A DNA stretch of 64,000 nt from Kitagawia praeruptora (lineage: Eukaryota > Streptophyta > Magnoliopsida > Apiales > Apiaceae): contig CM075344.1 of assembly GCA_037693485.1 (NCBI GenBank), forward strand, positions 93,097,001 to 93,161,000, given 5' to 3'. The notes beneath the pieces are model-generated. The model did no database searches. It was not told the DNA's origin and worked only from the letters and a program-made list of their open reading frames with translations. Position 1 is the stretch's first letter, and every line of letters begins with the position of its first letter. Positions 36,010 through 48,319 of this stretch are shown one piece after another. The translations under genes and the position numbers were made by a program.

Positions 36010-37110
36010 TTGCAGGGTAAAAAGAAAAATATGTTAGTCATGGATAGTGGATGCTCTGTGCACATGACTGGAGACAAAACCTTGATATCAGACTTTGAGG
36101 AGAAGGTTGGCCCAACTGTGTCTTATGGAGATGGCAACATTGGACAAACTTTGGGATATGGCAGTATTGTAATTGGAAATGTCATCATTGAAAAAGTAGC
36201 TCTGGTGAAAGGACTCAAACACAATCTGTTAAGTGTTAGTCAAATCACAGATAGAGGTTATCGTGTCAATTTCAATGATACTCATTTTGAAGTTATCAGC
36301 AAATCTTCAGGGAAGGTTGCATTAACTGGTCAAAGACATGGTAACATTTATGAAGCCAACATTCACACAAATACTGATAATCCAGCTACATGCCTCATCA
36401 GCAAAGCTTCTGTAGATGAAAGTTGGAATTGGCATAAGAAGCTTTCTCATCTCAACTTCAACAATATAAATGAGTTGGTTAAGAAAGACTTGGTAAGAGG
36501 ATTACAAAAGGCATTGTATAATCCTGATGGACTCTGTGATGCTTGTCAGAAGGCTAAACAGAGAAGGACATCATTCACGAGTAAATCTGAATCCTCAATT
36601 GATGAACCATATCACATGCTTCACCTTGACTTATTTGGACCAGTGAATATTATGTCCATCAGTAAGAAAAGGTATACTCTAGTCATTGTTGATGAATATA
36701 CTAGATTTACCTGGGTTTATTTTCTGCACAGAAAAGATGAAACTGCTGAAATACTGCTGGACCATGTGAGGCTCATTGAAACTGGCACAAAATACGAAGT
36801 CAAGATCCTAAGAAGTGATAATGAGACTGAATTCAAGAATTCAGCAATGGAAGAGTTCTGCAAATACAAAGGAATAGTTCAATAATTCTCTGCTCCTTGG
36901 ACACCTCAGCAAAATGGAGTAGTTGAAAGAAAGAACAGAACTCTTATTGAAGCTGGTAGAACTATGTTGGAGGAAGCTAAACTACCTACATATTTCTGGG
37001 CAGAAGCAGTCAACACAGCATGCTACACTCAGAACATCACCTTAATCAACAGACATGGTGTGACTCCTTATCAGATGATTAAAGAAAAAGAAACCAAGTT
37101 TGAAGCATTT
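36010..37110 (+). pseudogene. pol: Protease-integrase region of element D
   Basis: The frame opens after TGATTGCAGG, in a different phase from gag. Protease has active site DSGCSVHMTG near 36046. The GAG-pre-integrase part reads WHKKLSHLNFNNI with the CDACQKAKQ cysteine pair. Integrase core follows with LHLDLFGP and LRSDNETEF. A TAA at 36883-36885 interrupts it, after which the same frame continues with WTPQQNGVVERKNRT, which keeps the third catalytic residue. A frameshift near 37105 passes the frame to the RT section. The gene is inactive in this copy. Confidence 0.88.
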
Positions 37111-38582
37111 ACATGTGTTTGGCTGCAAGTGCTTTGTTCTAAGACCTCATCCTGAACAGCTAGGAAAATTTGAGACTAAAGCTGATGAGGCCATCTTTAT
37201 TGGCTATCCAACAACAAGAGCCTTTAAAGTCTACAATCTAAGAACAAAGACAGTCATGGAGTCTATTAATGTATCTTTTGATGACAAAAAGATAACAGGA
37301 ATAAAAGAAGACTCTCATGATAGTTTGATCTTTGCAAATGAAGCTACCAAGAATTCTGATGAAGTCATGCCAGATACTGATACTCTGTCAGATCCTGACG
37401 AACAATCAATTCCTGATCGAACGCCAGATACTGATAATGACTCAAATAATGCAAATGTTGAGGGGGAGCAAGAGCAAGACATCACCAATACTGATACAAC
37501 TCAAACATCAAGTAGAGATTCATCAGAAACAGATTCAAGTGACAATCCTGACAGTATATCAGGAAGAGATAGCACTATCTCAGGGGAAGCTTCTAGCAAT
37601 TCTAGTTCTTTTGAAGATAACACCAATCCAGGGGGAGCATCCAGTTCAAGAAATGACTTACCATCAGCAAGGAAATGGACTAAAAGTCATACTCCTGATT
37701 TAATTATTGGGAATCCTGAAGCAGGTGTTAAGACAAGAAGTGCAACTCAGAATGAATGTTTATATAATAACTTTCTGTCAAAGGAGGAGCCTAAGAAAGT
37801 TGAAGATGCACTTAAGGATGCTGATTGGGTAACAGTTATGCAAGAAGAACTGAATGTGTTTGAAAGAAATGAAGTCTGGAAACTAGTACCAAGGCCAAAG
37901 GGTAGGTCTATTGTGGGTACAAAGTGGGTATTCAGAAACAAGACATATTTAGATGGCACAATTATGAGGAATAAAGCAAGGCTAGTAGCAAAGGGGTATT
38001 CTCAACAGGAAGGAATAGATTATGATGAGACTTTTGCTCCCGTTGCAAGACTAGAGGCCATCAGAGTTATTCTGGCATATGCAGCCCACAAGAAATTCAA
38101 AGTATTCCAGATGGATGTGAAAAGTGCATTCCTCAATGGAGAATTAGAAGAGGAGGTATATGTTGTGCAACCTCCTGGCTTCATTGATCCCAAATATCCA
38201 GATTATGTCTATAGACTGGATAAAGCACTTTATGGACTAAAGCAAGCTCCAAGAGCCTGGTATGAAACTCTGGCTCAATTCTTACTGGAAAGTGGATTCA
38301 ATAGAGGTACAATTGATAAAACCTTGTTTTATTTGAATCATGGTAAGGATTTGATGTTAGTTCAAATATATGTTGATGATATTATTTTTGGGTCAACTAA
38401 CTCTAAGCTGTGTAAGAAGTTTTCAAAGCTAATGCAGTCTAGATATCAAATGAGCATGATGGGAGAAATGAGCTATTTCTTAGGTTTGCAAGTTAAACAG
38501 ACTGATGATGGGATTTTTATCAATCAGTCAAAGTATACAAAGAATTTGTTGAAAAGGTTTAACATGCAAGATAGCTCTACAG
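37100..38582 (+). pseudogene. pol: Integrase C-terminus and RT of element D, cut by insertion E
   Basis: The frame begins in the integrase tail (HVFGCKCFVL), passes an acidic Ser/Asp/Pro-rich linker (about 37340-37680) and enters RT with WKLVPRPKG, RNKARLVAKG, FQMDVKSAFLNGELEEEVYV and the catalytic YVDDIIFGS at about 38371. It is cut after QDSST by the LTR insertion at 38583. The remaining RNase H part is at 46848. No stop occurs within the RT portion itself. Confidence 0.9.
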
Positions 38583-40895
38583 TGTCACGCCCTCCCGACC
38601 TGGAGCCTAGATCGGAAGGTCACTGACACATTCTAGATACAAATAACCTGAAAATATATAAATATAGATATAGCATGCTGACTGGCCCCAACTCTACTAT
38701 CCAAGATCTTTCACAGGTAATGGTATGAAACAAGCAAGCCATCGTCTAACTACTTATTATTACAAACCATAATCAAATTATTATTACAACCCTTAAATTC
38801 AAATTCTTAACAAACTCGTTCTCACAACTATCTTATCAACCAAACCACTAGAACATCCTCACTGAGCTGTTATTGCATCTACCTCGGGAGCTATCTGAAA
38901 CTGGACCAACTTGGGACCACGGTAGGTGCGCTTCCTTGCGGTTTAGATAGTACGGACCATGATTCTTAAGTTACTGTCAAAAGGTTAGATAAATGAGCTA
39001 ACGCTCAGCAAGTAAATCATGATCTCAACTGAAAACTGAAAGGGTGACAGTAGGAAAGAATATGGCATAGCTCTCTGAAAGTAATAACAATGATCCTGGC
39101 GTATGGACTTGACAGAGGATCAACTGATAAGAGGATAGCAATAGATATGCTGGAGATAATAAATCAATACTGGCATTTGACAATGACTTGGCATAATTTG
39201 ATAAATAAAGCAACAGTAGATATTTCAAAATCTGTGTAAAACAATTGATATTTCAAATGGTAAAACAATTTAATTTCACAGTAAAGTAAAAGTAATCATC
39301 ACTTTGATAAAAACTGATTGGAGGTTTTATATCCCTTTTTAACAAGACAAAATGGGTGATCAGCCCATAAAGTCCCCCCATATCGGACACAAAGTCCCTC
39401 TGGGTATCAATCCTTTCATTAGGATTACTTGGGTTCCCAAGAGGCAACACATTGGCCTATAAATAAAAGTGTTGAACTGGACAAACCAGAACTACACTGT
39501 AATACACAACCAGATGCAACCAGCATTACCCGTTCGCCCCGTCTCTCCAATCGTCAGGAATCCGTATATAAAAACATTTTTGACGGAATTCCTAACACTT
39601 TTACAAAATCTCTTTTGGAAAACGCTTTTGAAAACATTTTAAAATCTGGAAAACATTTTAGTACTCAAATCCTTTCAAAAACCTTTACCCTGAAGTACCT
39701 TCGACTCACTGATAACAGATCAGCCCAGTCTAAGTAGCTTCAAAGCATTTTTTTTAGAAAACATTTCATTTTGATTTGCAATGATAAAAGTCAAAGGGTT
39801 TGACTCAGTATTCTGACATCAAGGAATAGAGGTACAAGTCTGAATCAACAAGATATAGGCTCAAATGGAATCAAGGCTTCGATCAGGGTATAAGGGAACA
39901 TTTCAAATCAAAGGTCAAAGATATATGATAAGTCTTAGTTTGAAAACATTTGATTAAGTCATAAGGTTTCAGAATCTTTGATAAAAGAAATCAAGTTTGT
40001 AAAACAGCGTTGAAGTCAAAAAAATGAGTTTTGATAAGTATTTTAAAATCGACATAGGGTATCCGGGTCACGGACATAGGTTAACTTTTAACAGTGGTTT
40101 ATCGGTCAGTCAATTAGGTTTGACTTTGGAAAGCAGTTAAAAAGAATTTAACAATAGGTATCAGGGTTATGGCATAAGCATATGAAAGCAGGATATATAA
40201 ACATGGCTCAACATGGTATGACAATATCAGGATTATGAACTTTCAAGAAGAGACAGAATTACTTGCCTTCGGTAGTATGCAACAGCAAACAGCTCAGCCT
40301 ACTGGTACTCAACCTTAGCCTTTCCTTTATCGCTAGGGCCTACGTCCTTCAAATCTACATAAGCCATAATCACGTTCTTAGCACACTACACTCCTAATAC
40401 GACTCATCCTAATCTACCCAAACGATTCCTATATCGCATCACCACTTAATATACATCACATACTTGTTATTCAAATAAGCACTTAACATATAGCAATTAA
40501 GGCATGCAATTCATATAAGTCACTTAAGCACTTAACATATAAGGTCATCTTGATTTATAAATAACTTATACTATGCTACTACACAATTTATGATTTATAT
40601 TTCTAACGAAAATCGGGCAGAGTCTCATTTATTTATAGGACTATCCCGTCGGAACATTACCGACTCAATTCACAATCAATTCCCTACGATGGATTTAAAA
40701 TCCACCTACAAGCCCAAACATAATATACTTATAACTCATAAATTACTATCATATTGAACTAATTAACTTATTAATCAAACTCCATCGAAATTATTAACCT
40801 TCTTAATCAAAAACAAGATTTCAAACTAGAAACACGACTGCGCACACTTTACTCAAAAATTTTTAATAAATTGAAAAATAATCACTACTACAGAT

Positions 40896-41110
40896 TTGTA
40901 CTTAGATAGCGTTTTTTTTAGCTCTTACATAGCATTTTTAAACGCTATCTAAGGAGCCGCTATTGAAGTGAGGATCGCTTACATAGCACTTTTTTTGCCA
41001 TTCTGTAAGTGCAGCTCTTAGATATCATTTTCAAAAACGCTATCTAAGTAAGTGTTTCCTAAACACGTATTTTTGTATAGCTCTTTTTAAAACGCTATGT
41101 AAGTGACAAT
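40896..41110. repeat. Left subterminal hairpin repeats of CACTA element F
   Basis: Repeated inverted pairs of AGCGTTTTT and AAAACGCTATGTAAG words with short loops. They are typical binding arrays for a CACTA transposase accessory protein. Confidence 0.8.
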
Positions 41111-44100
41111 TTTTTTAAAAAAAATTATATATTTATTTTCCTGCCTTCCTTTTTACATGTACTATTCTTACCATTTTCAAAAATGATAAACATACAAGAC
41201 AACAATATTCTCTGGGATATATTTGGCAAAAAGTCGTAAAATTTTGATCACAAAATGCATAAATAAATTCTGCTAATAAAAATTTCCAATTTAATGCTTA
41301 CATTAAATCCACAAAACAAAAACATAGGTCTCTGTAAGATAATAAAAGTCTTCAGATTACAACAAGGCTGAAACATTATACACTAATATTCCTAGGCACT
41401 AGTTAAGCATACTGCGTAGCTGTTTATCAACTTGGTTCCTCTTCAAGCCGCAAGATCTACAAAAAACAAAACATGCGTATCTTTCCCCTGAAAGTTATTG
41501 TACAAAAGTTTCTTAAAACAACAAATCACTTTTCTCAAAATATTGTATGAGTAATAAGAAAAAAAACCACATTTAAGTGTTTTCCCTTTGCTTGAATACC
41601 ATTGCATCTCCAGCAGAGTGTGCAATTGCATCAGGTTGAGCTCTCCTAATGTCATTTTTCTGAAAGACAGAGTAGTTTTTCAAAACAAATCATTGTTTAA
41701 CCAAATATAGTCTTGGTCAGACTGAAATCCAAATATAGGTTATGATATCATGACTGAAAGAAACATACATCAGCAACAAACAACTAAAAACTGATGTAAC
41801 ACATTTATTTCTATATGATAGTTTAAAGCAAGATTTAAGCTAAAACACCATCTAGATGAACTTCTTTCTGGTGAGCACATAGTTGTCATTTAGTAAGACA
41901 TATATAGCAGTTTAAAATCTGCTGATGCTTTTTTTTCAGTAGCAACAGAAACATGGTTACCAGAAAAGGATAATATACAGGACCTGTGAGATTATTTGTT
42001 AGTGATGTTGTACAAAGATTAACGGTAAAAGTCTCAGACCCCAGTTTCACATACAACAAATAATGTCACTAATCACTAATCAGAAAAGGTTTGATATATT
42101 CCCTTATATTACACTTTTTTTATTTTTATAAATTTAAACGACCCCTCCCCCTCCATGCACCTAATTGCTCATGCTAGAACATATATAGTTTACAATTTGT
42201 ACATTAAATTATCTAAGGAAACAAGGGACTAGAACTAGATCTGATATCACTAAGTTCGAAACTAATTTAATCTTCTCTAAACTAAAGAGTAAAGTTCCCT
42301 CTAAGGCTTATATATAAGCCATGAGTTCTCTAGTAAAATCAAGTTAATCTTCTCGCCTTGGCTGACCTTAGTGTAAGCCGAGATAAAATAAAAAAAAAAA
42401 TTAGTGCATATAGGAATGTGGGTTTCTCACATTTGGAACAAGTCTTAAATTTGAATGCATTGTTTCAATCATTTCACACTTTAAAACCTTGCCTTAGTAC
42501 TGAAAGTATGTAATAAGAATTTCCACCTTGTCCCACATTGCCCTAAAGGTAAAAATTAAAATCAATCATGTTACTAGTAGTACTCAATAGTTTAAAAATC
42601 ACACAAGATGACCCAGACCTGTTGGGGTCTCTTTTGGAACAACTCTACATCCCACATCGAGATATCTAGTGGAGAACTTACTCAATAGACAAGTGATCAT
42701 CATGTCAAGCAAGACCTAGCAAGAACTTTTCAACTAACATTTCTGATCATTATAAACCACTGCCATTTCTATCTATTAAAGTTACAAGCCTGCTTTAACC
42801 ATATTCTTAGTGCTTAGGGGTGATTACAAAGTGCACCAGCATCCATATGCCAAGCAGTGGGACTTCAATGCATATCACCTAGGCGACTGCACAACGTGTG
42901 TCCAGAAAGAATCAAATTTGTTTATTTTACTATTCTAAACTAATTAAAACATACAATTAACAAAGATATCTATATGAATATTAGACTCTAGAAGGTGATT
43001 CTGGGTTTAAGTAGAATTTTCCATTTCAACGATCTAAATATTTTGAACTTTAGGCAGCTGGTTGTGACTTCTTATAAAACCATGATGCTGCAAAGAATCA
43101 CTCGCTCTGGTTGTCACAACAATCGGTAGTGACTAATTATTTTGAAGGCAAAGCTACTAAATTTAGTCATTACAATAGCCCGAAACATCTCTAACTTTAA
43201 CAGGATTAAGAACCCGGGTTCCGCCCAGAAGAAGAAAAAGCTAGCTAAAGTTGCAGCCTCATCGAATCACATTAATGCGAAAATAAGGGCTTCACATGTA
43301 GAAGTACTCTTGGATCGAGTTGAGATAAATGCATTACTAGCTAAACAAACTAACCTCAGAATTTCTGCATCCCCAAGAAAGGAAACGGTGTTTAGGATTA
43401 GCCGGTTTTCCCCTCAATCCTCTGTATTCCAACAATTCCGTTGAAACATACACACATCTTGATATCTTCTGGAAAGATGTCTCAAGCGGAATACTGCCAC
43501 ATCTTGTCTAGTATCATTTAATTCAGTACAAAACACCAGAAAAGATAATGCATTTAGATCGACTTGAAATCATAATTTTTAATTGCCATTTTCAATCATT
43601 GTACAACCTAGTGCAGAATGATAATATATTTTATAAATATCTGTAGCCTGTACGAAAAACAATTCATATAAGACATATATAAAAAATTTGGGAAAATAAA
43701 GAATCAGAAATCATCTAAAATGCCTTATAAGTTATAATTACCATGAGTATTTCTGGTTCGATCCATTAGGCCTGGTACCATGTGCACGAGAATGGTGGTC
43801 AATTGTTTTAAGAGATGCAAGTTCCTGCAGTGATCCATAGCATAATCATTATATAAGTGATCGACTGTAGTCAATAATAAGTAGGAAAGAAAACAGGTGG
43901 CCAGGGGAGGATAGGCGATGAGTGCATCTACACCGACAGTGATTCATTATTAATATCAAATATTCAGATACATACAGGGTGTTGAGAGTGGGAAGCCTTG
44001 TTGCTAGAATGTGGTGAGTCGGATGTATAAAATAAATGCTAAAATTTCTTGAATTTGTTATATACTACTGCATAAATATCATAACAAAATTAGTACAGCC

Positions 44101-44944
44101 ATTCATAACATAAAGACTAAAATTTTGTACAAATTCATAACATTAGGCTAGCAGGACGAGGATTAATACAGCAATTACTTAACACTGGGCCAACTATAAG
44201 TTTTTATCTCTCTCAAATACTAGAAATTTACTTCCACTTGAACCAAGCTACTCCTCTGTGAAATCAAAAACCTCATTAAATTGATACTTTTTCCAGTCCC
44301 AACATAACAGATTTCGATAAATTAATAAAATTTTCTGGTCCAAAATTATAAATCCTATACATAAACATAAAATCGAAAAATGAGTGGTGAACATACTTGC
44401 CGAAGTGAAAAATCATCCTAACAAACCCCACAAGAAGACCAGTATCTTCCAAAAACTAATCTAATTCCCAATCAACCAAATCTTCTTGTTTATCCTCCTC
44501 TTCATCATCAAAATCTGTTCTTGAGCCCTCTTTTTTACCTTCCACAATAGGTGAAGTTACGTAACAAATCAGAACCATAAGCAGCTTCTTGATTACTTTC
44601 GGTTCCAGTCTCCTAACAAACAAATCGAATAAGAAATAGAGGCTTTTGATATATAGATGAGATACTATCAAAAACATCACAGAATCACAATAAATCGATC
44701 ATAAAAACAACGAATTGAACTTAATTTAGATGAGGCGAGACTAGGGATTTGTGGTTTGAACAATATGGTATTAGAAACAAATGGATTTTCAGTGTATATA
44801 TGAAATCGACCCCAGAGAACGTGAATATGAGGTCGTTTTTTATGAAAACGATCGGAGTTGCCCAGAGATTTGAAAGTGATCAGAGCGGTTGAGGGAGAAG
44901 GAGAGAATAAGTAGAGTCTGCGGCTGAAGTGAAAGATAATTAGG
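41111..44944. other. Interior of CACTA element F, no recognised gene
   Basis: No transposase or TNPA-like domain is visible. Near the right end the minus strand has a CT-rich, 5'UTR-like stretch (about 44700-44940) followed by a 75-codon frame (44456-44680) ending in an acidic tail (DDEEEDKQEDLVDWELD). A basic 100-codon frame lies at 43142-43444 on the plus strand. These could be captured host exons or remains of the element's own gene. Two TCCCACAT words occur at 42532 and 42653. Most of the rest is AT-rich and unassigned. Confidence 0.4.
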
Positions 44945-45225
44945 TTATGTTTAATTTGTATCGTATATATTTAAAATAAATAAATATTACTTAAAATATG
45001 GAATCTAAGATAACGTTTTTCATAAACGCTTTATAAGTTTACTCTTACATAGCGCTTCCTAAATAAACGTTATGTAAGTATTTTTTATTTTATTTTACTT
45101 TTATTTTATTGTGATATATAATCTCTTGCATAACACTTTTTTTAAAAACGCTATTTAAGTAATATACTTACACAGCGTTTTCAAAAAAACGCTATATAAG
45201 TGATGTATCCTAAGTTGAAATGTGT
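44945..45225. repeat. Right subterminal hairpin repeats of CACTA element F
   Basis: Counterpart of the left array, with CTTACATAGCG, AACGCTATTTAAG and CTTACACAGCG words in both orientations up to the right terminal repeat. Confidence 0.8.
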
Positions 45226-46220
45226 AGTAGTGAATCATTTTAGTACAAAATTTGGTGTACACCTTCCTGAATATCAACACAATCTTGCATAAAAATTTCA
45301 TCTCCAAAACATGTTTATTAGGCCAAAAACGAACTGAAACAACTCAAACATCAGCACAGAAAATTCTGCTCTGCGCGGGCTTTACTAAAACCTACATAAC
45401 TTTTTACTCGTTAACTCAAACGATACAAGGTTTTCGCGTGGATAAACTAGACTCCGAGTAGAACATTCCCATCTTATACCCACTGTCCAGAACAGGGGAT
45501 AACCAGTTACGAAATACCAGACAAAACAGATCATTGCAGAATTCCATGGCAATCATTCACATAGCACTAACTTTAATCAAATTCATTACTAAATAAATCT
45601 GAAAATCCACAAAAATTCACATGCATCTTCGTATAATCATCTTACACATATTTAAAATTGGTATCTAGCAATTAATCATCAAGAACATCATTTAAATTCG
45701 AAAAATTAAACTTATATATTTATTTAATTCGAAAAATTTAAAGAAATCAAAGAACCTTACATGCAACCATGGATTCATATAAATCAAGACTCTAAATCAC
45801 TTATAATTTTTATACAACCACGAATCCACCATCTCCGACCAACCACTCGCCGGAAAACCATGGTCGGTGTTGAGGGTTTCATCGGATGGTTCACAAACAA
45901 CACCAAACTTAATAAAAACTCGATTTAAAGTCATATCTAATATCATAGTATCAACTAATCATCAAATCATAAGCTCTCTAGGCTTGCATGTCGATTTTAG
46001 CACATATACATACACACGGCCATATATATATACATACAAACACATCCAAAACACAACCCAAATCATTAAACTAAACACAAGAATTAAATATAGATGATCA
46101 AACAAGAGTTTTAGACATGGTTTTGATGATCAAAATCGAAGAAAATGAAAAAGGGAGAGGGAGAGGAGGTACCCAGCAGTAGCAGTCGTGAGCAAGAAGA
46201 AGAAATGAGGCTGGGTGCTG

Positions 46221-46228
46221 TTTTATAG
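46221..46228 (-). promoter_or_regulatory. TATA box of solo LTR E
   Basis: On the minus strand TATAAAAC is followed by a CT-rich stretch. It supports the minus orientation given to E. Confidence 0.45.
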
Positions 46229-46847
46229 AGTCAGGGGCAGTTTGGTCATTTGACAAAAAGCTGAAAATTCATTTCTTTAAAAATCTGATTTTAATCTATT
46301 AAAAATCGAAATAAAATGGAAAATTAAGATAAAAATAAATTCTAAAATTCGAAAATAAAGTTGATGAATTTACAAGGCTCCCCATATTTTTAAAATAATT
46401 TTTGAGTCAAAAACGAATTTTCTATGAATTTTTCAAGAAAAGATCCTTTAAATGAAATAATGCTTTTTAAATCATTTTAAAATACCAAATCACATAATTA
46501 AATCTCCATACTAATTTTAAAAACTAAATCATATCTCAAGGATGATAATGAAAAAGATTTCATGATTTAAATCGACTCCAATGATTTATATGATTTTCGA
46601 AAGATTAAAAATGCATTTTAAAAATAGTTTTAATGCTCCAAAAATATAAATAAAATTCCACGGACATATATGACGCATACCAATCATCATATAATCACAT
46701 AAACATGTTTTCACATATCTCTTGACTTCATAAAATTATACTCATCATATAAATCACATAGATTCCACATTTCACAATTAAATAAGCATTTATAAACTAA
46801 TTTAAACACTTAAATAATTGCGAAAAATTCTAGGTCGTTATATACAG

Positions 46848-47581
46848 CTTCAACTCCTATAGCTACAGCTACAAAGCTTGATCCTGATCAAGGAACAGAG
46901 GTAGATGTAACCAACTACAGAGGGATGATTGACTCACTCTTATATCTAACTGCTAGCAGACTAGATATCATGTATGCAACCTGTCTATGTGCAAGATTTC
47001 AAGCAAACCCCAAGGAACCACATCTCATTGCAGTGAAAAGGATTTTCAGATATCTTAAGGGCACTTCTTCTCTCGGCCTTTGGTATGCTAGAGAATCAGA
47101 CTTTAGTTTATGTGGTTACTCAGATGCTGATTTTGCAGGATGCAAAATAGACAGGAAAAGTACTTCAGGCAGTTGTCAGTTTCTTGGTCGAAGACTAGTT
47201 TCTTGGTTTAGTAAAAAGCAAAAGTCAATCTCTACATCAACTGCAGAAGCTGAGTACATTGCTGCTGGAAGCTGTTGTGCTCAGATCATGTGGATGAGAA
47301 ATCAGCTAATGGACTATGGTTTGTCATTTTCAAAAATACCTATTTATTGTGATAACCAAAGTGCTATTGCCATGACAGGAAATCCAGTTCAACATTCTCT
47401 TACTAAGCACATCAGTATCAGGTATCACTTCATAAGAGAACAAGTACTGGAAGGGACAATTGAACTTCATTTTGTCTCTACTGATCAACAGTTAGCTGAT
47501 ATATTCACCAAGCCATTACCTGAAACTACTTTTACAAAGTTGGTGAACGAACTTGGAATGGTAAACTGTGAGAGTTCTTGA
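46848..47581 (+). pseudogene. pol: RNase H of copia element D, after insertion E
   Basis: This is the continuation of the RT frame cut at 38582. It contains YRGMIDSLLYLTASR, then RNase H with GYSDADFAGCK, the STSTAEAEYIAAGSC block and YCDNQSAIAM, each holding a catalytic acid. The segment ends IFTKPLPETTF and a stop at 47579-47581. It has no internal stop, so the RNase H part would be intact without the insertion. Confidence 0.92.
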
Positions 47582-47811
47582 AAGAAAGAAGTCATCAGAT
47601 ACTGACGACTTGCAAATACTGATGGAAAGTCAATCCTGATAGTGGTCAACGTCGAATCCTGATGTGACGGTTCGATTATCAGTATTATGTTCAGAATCTA
47701 ACTGTTTTCGTTTTATTTCAATTTCCTGATTCAAACTATGATTAATGTTATTGAACTCCTGATAATGTGATTACTTTAATTAGTCCTCACATTTATTTCT
47801 CAGATTATATC

Positions 47812-48000
47812 TCAGCTCATAACATGATAAATCAGGAAAACATTGAATAGAATAGAGAAACTGAATTTTTCATTGATAATAAGAAAGAGATTACATGCAA
47901 ATATCACATATTTTTGTTCTCTATCTACTAATCTATTCAACATGAAAAGAAAAAGTGCAGTCCAAACCACTCCATTGTTAGCAGCCATCCCAGATCCCAT
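47812..48000 (-). CDS. Small antisense ORF in element D, hydrophobic
   Basis: A 62-codon frame starts MGSGMAANNG. It holds a hydrophobic stretch (VVWTALFLFML) and a second one (YVIFACNLFLII) that could be membrane segments. I do not recognise it. It lies 61 bp downstream of the next antisense ORF and may be its second cistron, a downstream exon or 3'UTR. Confidence 0.3.
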   Translation of the reverse strand: MGSGMAANNGVVWTALFLFMLNRLVDREQKYVIFACNLFLIINEKFSFSILFNVFLIYHVMS

Positions 48001-48061
48001 CTTTGCCACTTTGTATGGATGTAAGTTGAAAGGGATAAGGTTATTTTTGCTGACATATTCA

Positions 48062-48319
48062 TTAACAATGGTTGGGGGTGTTGGATGAGAATGCTTTAGA
48101 GGAAAACCAATCCAATGTTGCTTGAAGAGCAGCATCGATATCGATTACTCTTGCAGGTTTTTCCTTCTCAATCTCGTCAAGACAAGCATCTATCTGAAGC
48201 CACAATGTCTCGAGCTGCCTTTCCTGGTCAAACGCTTCAAACTCTTCATGAGTATAGCTAAAGATGTCTCTTTTCTCTACGAGATGGAGATTCTTTTCTT
48301 TGATGGTAAAGTTCGACAT
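48062..48319 (-). CDS. Small antisense ORF in element D, charged
   Basis: An 85-codon frame begins MSNFTIKEKN at 48319 and is rich in Glu, Lys and Asp, with helix-forming content (EEFEAFDQERQLETLWLQI). No domain is recognised. Its start has a short leader and a TATA-like CTATTTAATA about 85 bp upstream on the minus strand (48402-48412). Its promoter would be shared with the large plus-strand ORF that starts 439 bp away in the opposite direction. It could also be a chance frame in non-coding sequence; conservation between copies would decide. Confidence 0.4.
   Translation of the reverse strand: MSNFTIKEKNLHLVEKRDIFSYTHEEFEAFDQERQLETLWLQIDACLDEIEKEKPARVIDIDAALQATLDWFSSKAFSSNTPNHC

Larger units (their letters stand above)
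40883..45232. mobile_element. Non-autonomous CACTA transposon F
   Basis: The left end reads CACTACTACAGATTT and the right end ATGTGTAGTAGTG, giving terminal inverted repeats of about 22 bp with three mismatches. A 3-bp target duplication AAT flanks it (40880-40882 and 45233-45235), as expected for CACTA/EnSpm. Both ends carry arrays of the subterminal word CTTACATAGCGTTTTT and its inverse. At 4.35 kb it has no transposase frame, so it depends on a related autonomous element. Confidence 0.93.
38583..46842 (-). mobile_element. Probable solo Tekay/Del-type LTR (E), split by CACTA element F
   Basis: The insertion is flanked by TACAG (38578-38582 and 46843-46847). Read on the minus strand it starts TATAACGACCTAG and ends GGGAGGGCGTGACA; a start of TGTAACGACC with one changed base and this GTGACA end fit Tekay/Del chromovirus LTRs. 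Without F it is about 3.9 kb, with no gene, primer site or purine tract, so a solo LTR is likelier than a full element. A TATA box lies at 46221-46228 on the minus strand. It separates RT from RNase H in D. Confidence 0.7.

Noticed and set aside
42340..42670. Possible snRNA-like signals (TCTCGCCTTGGCT word and TCCCACAT upstream-type elements)
   Set aside because: The order of promoter-like and RNA-like parts is wrong for a plant snRNA gene, no TATA box is correctly spaced and the match is short.
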